From Clostridia bacterium (GTDB taxonomy: Bacteria > Bacillota > Clostridia > Oscillospirales > Acutalibacteraceae): a DNA stretch of 11,627 nucleotides. The DNA is taken from NCBI GenBank assembly GCA_017631705.1, contig JAGBSU010000056.1, forward strand, positions 1 to 11,627. Direction: 5' to 3'. Position 1 is the first letter of the stretch, and the number at the start of each line of letters is the position of its first letter. Shown in pieces: positions 7,552-11,627 of the stretch. The notes beneath the pieces are model-generated. The model had not been told where the DNA came from and searched no databases. It worked only from the letters and a program-made list of their open reading frames with translations. The translations under genes and the position numbers were made by a program.

Positions 7552-8514
7552 ATGAATGAGGTATTAAAGAAAATTGAAGCTATCGGTATCGTGCCGGTTG
7601 TTAAAATTGACCGTGCGGAGGACGCTGTTCCGCTGGCACGTGCTTTAGTAAACGGTGGTTTGCCTTGTGCAGAGGTTACTTTCCGTACCGATGCGGCAGA
7701 AGCAGCGATTGCTGCTATGGCAAAAGCCTTCCCCGAAATGTTGCTCGGTGCCGGTACCGTGCTGACTCCCGAACAAGCAGATGCAGCGGTCGCAGCAGGT
7801 GCTAAATTTATCGTCAGCCCGGGTCTTAATCCGGTGGTTGTGAAGCATTGTGTGGAAAAAGGCTATCCGATTACACCGGGTGTTTGCACACCGGGTGAAG
7901 TGGAAACGGCGTTGTCCTTTGGTTTGGAAGTTGTGAAATTCTTCCCGGCAGAAGCAGCAGGCGGTTTGCCGATGATTAAGGCGATGTCTGCACCGTACGG
8001 CAAACTCAAGTTCATGCCCACCGGTGGTATTAATGCCAAAAACTTGAACACCTACTTAGCCAACCCCAAAATTTTGGCATGCGGCGGTAGTTGGATGGTA
8101 TCTTCCGATTTAATTAATGCCGGTCAGTTTGACGAAATCGAACGGTTGACTCGTGAAGCCGTGAACGAAATGTTAGGCTTCTCGTTGGCACATATCGGTA
8201 TCAACGCTTCCAATGCCAATGAAGCAGGCGGCATTGCCGATGCATTGTCCAAACTGCTTGGTTTTGCCAAAAAAGATGGCAACAGTTCCGCTTTTGTCGG
8301 TACAGTGCTGGAAGTGATGAAAACACCAAACTATGGTACTAACGGGCATATTGCAATTCGTACCAACTCGATTTTGCGTGCCGTTCGCTACTTGGAATCC
8401 CAAGGATATGCCACTATTCCGGATTCCGTAAAGAAAGACGACAAAGGCAATATGAAAGCTATCTATTTACAAGGTGAATTCGGCGGTTTTGCTTTACACC
8501 TTGTGCAAGCATAA
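7552..8514 (+). CDS. KDPG/KHG aldolase with fused C-terminal VOC (glyoxalase-like) domain
   Basis: The first 210 residues are a class I 2-keto-3-deoxy-6-phosphogluconate aldolase, which cleaves KDPG to pyruvate and glyceraldehyde-3-phosphate. Visible features are IGIVPVVKID (11-20), the catalytic glutamate E41 in AEVTFRT, LGAGTVLTPEQ (65-75), FIVSPGLNP (86-94), PGVCTPGE (109-116), the Schiff-base lysine K129 in VVKFFPAE, and the phosphate-binding PTGGI (156-160) and GGSWM. Classical enzymes end near residue 215; this one has 320. The extra part (about 211-320) reads as a beta-alpha-beta-beta-beta vicinal-oxygen-chelate module, with AHIGIN, VLEVMK, GHIAI and FALHLVQ strands. Candidate metal ligands are H214, E254, H266 and H316. 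I recall similar long aldolases in Clostridia. ATG 7552 is preferred over GTG 7543 because AGGGTG (7540-7545) covers the GTG and lies 6 bases before the ATG. The kinase gene follows 16 bases after the stop. kdgA or eda would be the usual symbols, left blank because of the fusion. Confidence 0.9.
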   Translation: MNEVLKKIEAIGIVPVVKIDRAEDAVPLARALVNGGLPCAEVTFRTDAAEAAIAAMAKAFPEMLLGAGTVLTPEQADAAVAAGAKFIVSPGLNPVVVKHCVEKGYPITPGVCTPGEVETALSFGLEVVKFFPAEAAGGLPMIKAMSAPYGKLKFMPTGGINAKNLNTYLANPKILACGGSWMVSSDLINAGQFDEIERLTREAVNEMLGFSLAHIGINASNANEAGGIADALSKLLGFAKKDGNSSAFVGTVLEVMKTPNYGTNGHIAIRTNSILRAVRYLESQGYATIPDSVKKDDKGNMKAIYLQGEFGGFALHLVQA

Positions 8515-8530
8515 ATAAGGGGGAAAAACC

Positions 8531-9553
8531 ATGTCAAGAATCATTACTTTTGGTGAAATTATGTTGCGCTTAGCACCGGAAGGCTACACTCGCTTTGTGC
8601 AAGCGGAAAACTTCGGTGCCACTTACGGCGGTGGTGAAGCCAACGTTGCCGTATCGCTTGCTAACTATGGCGAAGATGCTGCGTTTGTTACCAAACTTCC
8701 TACACATGAAATCGGTCAAAGCGCCGTTAACTCGTTGCGCCGTTTTGGTGTTGATACAAAATTTATCGCGCGTGGCGGTGACCGCGTCGGCATTTACTTC
8801 TTGGAAAAAGGCGCTTCGCAACGCCCGTCCAAAGTAATTTATGACCGTGCCGATTCGGCAATTGCGAATGCTAACACCAGTGATTTTGATTGGGATGCCA
8901 TTTTTGAAGGCGCAGACTGGTTCCACTTCACCGGTATTACGCCGGCGTTGGGTGACAATGTAGCGGCGATTACGCTGTTGGCTTGCCAAAAAGCAAAGGA
9001 ACATGGTCTCACTGTTTCGTGTGACTTGAACTACCGTAAAAAATTATGGTCGCGTGAAAAAGCATGCGAAGTCATGACCGGTTTGATGAAATACGTTGAT
9101 GTTTGCATTGCTAACGAAGAAGATGCGGCAGACGTGTTCGGCATTAAAGCCAGCAACACAGACGTTACCGCCGGCAAAGTAAACCACGAAGGTTATAAAG
9201 ATGTTGCCAAACAACTCAAAGACACCTTTGGTTTTTCAAAAGTGGCAATCACCTTGCGCGGCTCGGTTTCTGCCAACGATAATAACTGGGCAGCTATGTT
9301 ATACGATGGCAACGATTATTATTTCAGCAAAAACTATTTGATTCATATCGTTGACCGTGTTGGCGGCGGCGATAGCTTCGGCGGCGGTTTGATTTATGCT
9401 TGCTTGCACAACTACACCCCGCAAGAAACCATTGAATTTGCGGTGGCGGCAAGTTGCTTGAAGCACACCATTGAAGGTGACTTTAACCAAGTCAGCGTTG
9501 ATGAAGTGCAAAAGCTCGCCGGCGGCGACGGCTCCGGTCGCGTGCAACGATAA
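8531..9553 (+). CDS. kdgK: PfkB-family sugar kinase, probable 2-keto-3-deoxygluconate kinase
   Basis: This is a 340-residue ribokinase/PfkB-family kinase that probably phosphorylates 2-keto-3-deoxygluconate to KDPG, the substrate of the aldolase directly upstream. The N-terminal signature is FGEIMLRLAP (7-16), with TYGGGEANVAVSLANYG (31-47) as the substrate-side glycine motif. The C-terminal PfkB signature is DRVGGGDSFGGGLIYA (275-290), with catalytic base D281 and the anion hole before it. SCDLNYRKKLWS (163-174) and ANEEDAADVFG (194-204) are typical of KDG kinases. The tail ends in a glycine-rich GGDGSGRVQR. Substrate assignment rests on similarity and on the aldolase neighbour. A related kinase for fructose or tagatose cannot be fully excluded. 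AAGGGGG (8517-8523), 7 bases before the ATG, fixes the start. The two genes are clearly one operon, with no transporter or uronate isomerase genes in view. Confidence 0.88.
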   Translation: MSRIITFGEIMLRLAPEGYTRFVQAENFGATYGGGEANVAVSLANYGEDAAFVTKLPTHEIGQSAVNSLRRFGVDTKFIARGGDRVGIYFLEKGASQRPSKVIYDRADSAIANANTSDFDWDAIFEGADWFHFTGITPALGDNVAAITLLACQKAKEHGLTVSCDLNYRKKLWSREKACEVMTGLMKYVDVCIANEEDAADVFGIKASNTDVTAGKVNHEGYKDVAKQLKDTFGFSKVAITLRGSVSANDNNWAAMLYDGNDYYFSKNYLIHIVDRVGGGDSFGGGLIYACLHNYTPQETIEFAVAASCLKHTIEGDFNQVSVDEVQKLAGGDGSGRVQR

Positions 9554-9624
9554 ATAAAAAAAGAACGCGTTACGGGTGTTTAAGGTCCGTAGATAGACGA
9601 AAAACAAAAGAATATTAAATTGAG

Positions 9625-9661
9625 AGAAAACCACCCTGCTGGAGTAACAGGGTGGTTTTCT
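9625..9661. terminator. Shared terminator between kdgK and the convergent XRE regulator gene
   Basis: A perfect 14-bp stem (9625-9638 with 9648-9661) has a 9-base loop and carries A4 on the left arm and T4 on the right arm, so each strand ends in T-rich sequence. It lies about 70 bases after the kdgK stop and 31 bases from the regulator's stop. The rest of 9554-9692 holds no gene that I can support. A weak 5-bp TACGG/CCGTA pair lies at about 9570-9592. Confidence 0.75.
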
Positions 9662-9692
9662 GTATGACATTAGTGTAATGAAATTTGGATGT

Positions 9693-10109
9693 TTATTTAT
9701 CCTCTTTATCAAGAGGTTCTTCATTGAGAAGGGCGGTGGAAAGGCGGAACAATTCCTGTTTTTGTTTGGGGGAAAGTTGACGAAATTGCAGCACGAGAGT
9801 GAGTTCGTCGTTGTTTAGGCGTGATAGCGTTTGTTCCAATTCTTCAAAGCCGGGGAAGGCATTGTCGTGCAGAGCGGAAATCGGTGCCGATTCCCGTGCC
9901 AACAGAAAATCCACCGAAACATTAAAGATAGATGCTAAGCGTGCCAACATATACGGTGGAGGGCAGGCTTTAGCTTTTTCATAGTGAGAATAGTTGGTGC
10001 GCCCGATGCCGACAGCGTCGGCAATATTATCTTGCGTTAATCCTGCCATGCGACGCAATTTAACCAATCGGTCGGCAATGACAGCTGTCAGTTGCTGGTC
10101 TTTTGGCAA
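9693..10109 (-). CDS. XRE-family helix-turn-helix transcriptional regulator
   Basis: A small cytoplasmic DNA-binding protein. The N-terminal part is a Cro/C1-type HTH: IADRLVKLRRMAGLTQDNIADAVGIGRTNYSHYEKAKACPPPYMLARLASIFNVSVDFLL. This includes the LTQ helix 2, the recognition helix around GRTNYSHYE and the usual final VSVDFLL. The rest (about 65 residues) is charged, with LNNDELTLVLQFRQLSPKQKQELFRL resembling the tails of Firmicute XRE repressors. The start is a choice. ATG 10118 has the Shine-Dalgarno GAAAGGAG directly touching it (no spacer), whereas TTG 10109, three codons in, has 9 bases of spacing. I favour TTG (138 residues); with ATG it would be 141. The gene is monocistronic and convergent with kdgK. 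Its target is unknown. It could act on its own promoter at 10143-10171, but no partner gene indicates a phage or toxin role. Confidence 0.85.
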   Translation of the reverse strand: MPKDQQLTAVIADRLVKLRRMAGLTQDNIADAVGIGRTNYSHYEKAKACPPPYMLARLASIFNVSVDFLLARESAPISALHDNAFPGFEELEQTLSRLNNDELTLVLQFRQLSPKQKQELFRLSTALLNEEPLDKEDK

Positions 10110-10118
10110 AGCGAGCAT

Positions 10119-10126
10119 CTCCTTTC
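10119..10126 (-). promoter_or_regulatory. Ribosome binding site of the XRE regulator gene
   Basis: On the minus strand GAAAGGAG ends directly at the ATG 10118-10116, and lies 9 bases before TTG 10109-10107. This spacing is why TTG is preferred as the start. Confidence 0.6.
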
Positions 10127-10142
10127 ACCTAATTACTTTTTT

Positions 10143-10171
10143 ATTTAACCACATTTTTCGACATTTGGCAA
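10143..10171 (-). promoter_or_regulatory. Promoter of the XRE regulator gene
   Basis: On the minus strand, -35 TTGCCA (10166-10171) and -10 TTAAAT (10143-10148) are 17 bases apart. The spacer contains two near copies of AAATGT (AAATGTCG and AAAAATGT), which could be a binding site for the regulator itself. Transcription would start near 10136, with a very short leader. Confidence 0.5.
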
Positions 10172-10200
10172 GAAAAAACAGAGAATATCCTAAAAACATC

Positions 10201-10229
10201 TTGACGATTTTCATTTGGTTTGCTATAAT
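10201..10229 (+). promoter_or_regulatory. Near-consensus promoter of tRNA-Thr
   Basis: TTGACG (10201-10206) and a perfect TATAAT (10224-10229) are separated by 17 bases. The -10 begins 23 bases before the mature tRNA. This strong promoter fits a stable RNA gene. Confidence 0.85.
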
Positions 10230-10246
10230 CATGTGGTCAAATAGAT

Positions 10247-10322
10247 GCTACCGTGGCTCAGCAGGTAGAGCAGCTCACTCGTAATGAGCAGGTCGTCCGT
10301 TCGAATCGGATCGGTAGCTCCA
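10247..10322 (+). tRNA. tRNA-Thr (anticodon CGT)
   Basis: A 76-base cloverleaf. The acceptor stem GCTACCG (10247-10253) pairs with CGGTAGC (10312-10318), followed by discriminator T and an encoded CCA (10320-10322). The D-stem is GCTC/GAGC, with AGCAGGTA in the loop. The anticodon stem GCTCA/TGAGC encloses the loop CTCGTAA with anticodon CGT, which reads ACG threonine codons. The T-loop is TTCGAAT, on a 5-bp stem with one G-T wobble. No intron or mismatch is seen. The gene stands alone with its own promoter and terminator. Neither flank shows a duplicated 3' end, so there is no sign that it serves as an integration site here. Confidence 0.95.
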
Positions 10323-10325
10323 AAA

Positions 10326-10351
10326 AAGGAACTGTTGCCAAACAGTTCTTT
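10326..10351 (+). other. Hairpin immediately after tRNA-Thr
   Basis: An 11-bp stem (10326-10336 with 10341-10351, one G-T wobble, loop GCCA) begins 3 bases after the CCA. It ends in a short TTTC run. It may be a first, weaker terminator or a processing structure ahead of the stronger hairpin at 10365. Confidence 0.5.
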
Positions 10352-10364
10352 CAGACTGGCGATG

Positions 10365-10396
10365 AAGCCTAAATCTCAAACGAGGTTTGGGCTTTT
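10365..10396 (+). terminator. Terminator of tRNA-Thr
   Basis: A 13-bp stem (10365-10377 with 10382-10394, two G-T wobbles) with loop AAAC is followed by a TTTT run (10393-10396). It is a good rho-independent terminator that separates the tRNA from mnmA. Confidence 0.8.
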
Positions 10397-10435
10397 AATC
10401 ATTTTGGGGATAAAATTCAAATATAACAGCGATAT

Positions 10436-10464
10436 TTGCGCTTTTTATTGTTTTGTGATATACT
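10436..10464 (+). promoter_or_regulatory. Promoter of mnmA with extended -10
   Basis: -35-like TTGCGC (10436-10441) and -10 TATACT (10459-10464) are 17 bases apart, with an extended TGA just before the -10. A perfect 7-bp inverted repeat (10418-10424 with 10432-10438) overlaps the first half of the -35. Confidence 0.65.
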
Positions 10465-10491
10465 GAACCCAATGAAAAAGGAGGGATTGGA

Positions 10492-11532
10492 TTGAAGCGC
10501 GTATGGGTCGGCATGAGCGGTGGTATTGATAGTTCGGCGGCGGCTTGGGTACTCAAACAGCAAGGATATGCGCCGGAAGGCGTGACTTTGCAATTGTTAG
10601 ACGGGGCCGAGAGTGATGCAAACGATGCGCGGCTCATGGCACAAACGCTTAACATCCCTCATTGTGTGTTGGATTATCGTTCCTGGTTTTTTGAGACCGT
10701 TATGCAAAATTTTGCAGATACGTATTTGGCCGGTGATACGCCCAACCCGTGTTTAGTGTGCAACAAAATGGTCAAATTCGGCAAACTGTTAGACGATGCA
10801 TTGGCGGCAGGAGCAGAAGCTGTTGCTACCGGACATTACGTACAGAGGGAGCAAGCGTCGGATGGGCGATGGTTACTGAAAAAAGCGGTAGACACGACCA
10901 AAGACCAAAGCTACGTGCTGTATTCGCTGACACAGCATCAACTATCCCATTCGTTGTTTCCGTTGGGTGGCATGACCAAAGCGGAAATTCGTCGGTTAGC
11001 GGAAGAAAACGGTTGGGTGACGGCGCACAAATCCGACAGCCAAGATATTTGTTTTGTGCCGGACGGTGACTATGTCGAGTTTTTAGAGCGTACGTTTCAA
11101 ATCAAACGGCAAACGGGAGATTTTTTAAATGCTAACGGCGAATGTATCGGTAAGCATACCGGTATGATTGGTTATACCATCGGTCAACGAAAAGGATTGG
11201 GTGTCGCTTTTGGCGAACCGCGTTACGTTACGGCAAAAGATGCGGCGAATAACACGGTAACATTGGGCAAACACGACGAGTTGTTTTCCTTAGGCCTGGT
11301 AGCAGACGATGTGAATTGGATTTTGTTTGACGAACTCAAAGAACCGTTGCGTGTTACGGCCAAAACACGATATTCACAAAAAGAGGCAGCGGCAACGGTG
11401 GAACCATTTGGCGATTCTCGTATGCGCGTTGTATTTGATGAACCGCAACGAGCGTTGACCACCGGACAAGCCGTGGTGTTGTATCAAGGTGATTACGTGG
11501 TTGGCGGCGGTACGATTCGCGGCGCACAATAA
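10492..11532 (+). CDS. mnmA: tRNA-specific 2-thiouridylase MnmA
   Basis: MnmA uses ATP and relayed sulfur to convert U34 to 2-thiouridine in tRNAs for Lys, Glu and Gln, which supports accurate decoding. The 346-residue product has the PP-loop ATP site GMSGGIDSSAA (7-17) with I where V is usual. TPNPCLVCNKMVKFG (83-97) holds the catalytic nucleophile C90. ATGHYV (112-117) and KDQSYVLYSL (137-146) are present, as is SQDICFVPDGDY (183-194) with the second active cysteine C187. GYTIGQRKGLGV (227-238) and a C-terminal beta-barrel with RYSQKEAAATV (293-303) follow. Length is slightly below the usual 360 or so, mainly from a short loop near residues 36-50. The start is TTG: AGGAGG (10479-10484) lies 7 bases upstream, and the protein then begins at the family's usual KRVWVGMSGG. 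An extra cysteine, C87, lies three residues before C90. The gene has its own promoter and terminator. Confidence 0.94.
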   Translation: MKRVWVGMSGGIDSSAAAWVLKQQGYAPEGVTLQLLDGAESDANDARLMAQTLNIPHCVLDYRSWFFETVMQNFADTYLAGDTPNPCLVCNKMVKFGKLLDDALAAGAEAVATGHYVQREQASDGRWLLKKAVDTTKDQSYVLYSLTQHQLSHSLFPLGGMTKAEIRRLAEENGWVTAHKSDSQDICFVPDGDYVEFLERTFQIKRQTGDFLNANGECIGKHTGMIGYTIGQRKGLGVAFGEPRYVTAKDAANNTVTLGKHDELFSLGLVADDVNWILFDELKEPLRVTAKTRYSQKEAAATVEPFGDSRMRVVFDEPQRALTTGQAVVLYQGDYVVGGGTIRGAQ

Positions 11533-11533
11533 T

Positions 11534-11578
11534 ATAATAAGAAACGGCATCCCATACGAGGATGCCGTTTCTTGTTAT
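11534..11578. terminator. Terminator after mnmA, probably bidirectional
   Basis: A stem of about 19 bp (11534-11552 with 11560-11578, one G-T wobble) has a 7-base loop. The core is a 14-bp perfect pairing with a GC-rich centre (ACGGCATCC/GGATGCCGT). It begins one base after the mnmA stop. T-rich arms on both strands suit convergent genes, and on the minus strand the tail reads TTTCTTATTATATT. Confidence 0.8.
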
Positions 11579-11627
11579 GTTAAATTTAACGTAGCTTTAA
11601 AGCCCATTAAGGCAAGCGAGAGAAGCC
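11575..11627 (-). CDS. Possible C-terminal end of a leftward gene (truncated by window)
   Basis: On the minus strand one frame is open from the window edge for 16 codons and ends at TAA (11577-11575), reading LLSLALMGFKATLNLT. The stop lies inside the arm of the bidirectional hairpin, as often seen for convergent gene pairs. The residues look like the end of a hydrophobic protein, but the stretch is too short to assign a family. Another minus frame stops earlier (at about 11598), so this is only a suggestion. Confidence 0.3.
   Translation of the reverse strand, partial: LLSLALMGFKATLNLT

Noticed and set aside
10247..10322. tRNA-Thr as an integration (att) site of a mobile element
   Set aside because: No integrase gene, no repeat of the tRNA 3' end and no atypical cargo are present in the window.
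10323..10491. T-box or other riboswitch ahead of mnmA
   Set aside because: The hairpins lie before the mnmA promoter and end in a terminator belonging to the tRNA. There is no T-box sequence, and the mnmA leader after its promoter is too short for a riboswitch.
11579..11590. Perfect 12-bp AT-rich palindrome GTTAAATTTAAC
   Set aside because: It is AT-rich, could arise by chance, and lies within a possible gene end rather than at a promoter. It is noted only as a minor oddity.
1..11627. CRISPR array, insertion sequence, toxin-antitoxin or defence island
   Set aside because: No tandem repeat-spacer pattern, transposase, terminal inverted repeats or small gene pair is seen. Nearly all of the window is explained by housekeeping genes.

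Overview
This looks like an ordinary chromosomal housekeeping segment from a low-to-moderate GC Firmicute. The best guess is a Clostridia member of the Oscillospirales/Ruminococcaceae type. That rests on gene content (RNase M5-like Toprim protein beside holA, KDPG aldolase with an extra C-terminal domain, XRE regulator), on strong Shine-Dalgarno sites and on sigma-A-like promoters. The taxon is inferred from gene style, not from a marker gene search.

Layout. Positions 1-344 hold the C-terminal end of uvrA. A promoter at 362-390 then drives a tightly packed rightward block: typA (429-2255), comEC (2252-4354), holA (about 4381-5430), an RNase M5-like Toprim protein (5430-6035) and maf (6032-6589). 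Most of these genes overlap or touch at stop/start junctions, so they are almost certainly one operon, and it ends at a perfect 15-bp hairpin at 6597-6630. On the other side of that hairpin lies convergent yebC (6645-7382, minus). Its promoter is back to back with the promoter of a two-gene ketodeoxygluconate operon, a KDPG aldolase (7552-8514) and a PfkB-family KDG kinase (8531-9553). A shared hairpin at 9625-9661 separates this operon from a convergent XRE regulator (9693-10109 or 10118, minus). Next come tRNA-Thr(CGT) with a consensus promoter (10247-10322) and a strong terminator, then mnmA (10492-11532, TTG start) with its own promoter and terminator. The last 50 bases may be the tail of a leftward gene.

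How the genes work together. The typA-to-maf block mixes translation (TypA), DNA uptake (ComEC), replication (HolA), RNA processing or Toprim function, and nucleotide-pool cleaning (Maf). It is a housekeeping block rather than a single pathway. The kdg pair makes a complete two-step route: KDG is phosphorylated to KDPG, then cleaved to pyruvate and glyceraldehyde-3-phosphate. This is the usual end of uronate and pectin catabolism. tRNA-Thr and MnmA both belong to decoding, but MnmA is not known to act on tRNA-Thr.

I found no mobile element, CRISPR array, toxin-antitoxin pair or clear new defence system. The points most worth a second look are the VOC/glyoxalase-like domain fused to the KDPG aldolase, the ComEC C-terminal domain that lacks its usual metal-binding motif, the Toprim protein in a non-standard setting, and several inverted or direct repeats at promoters.
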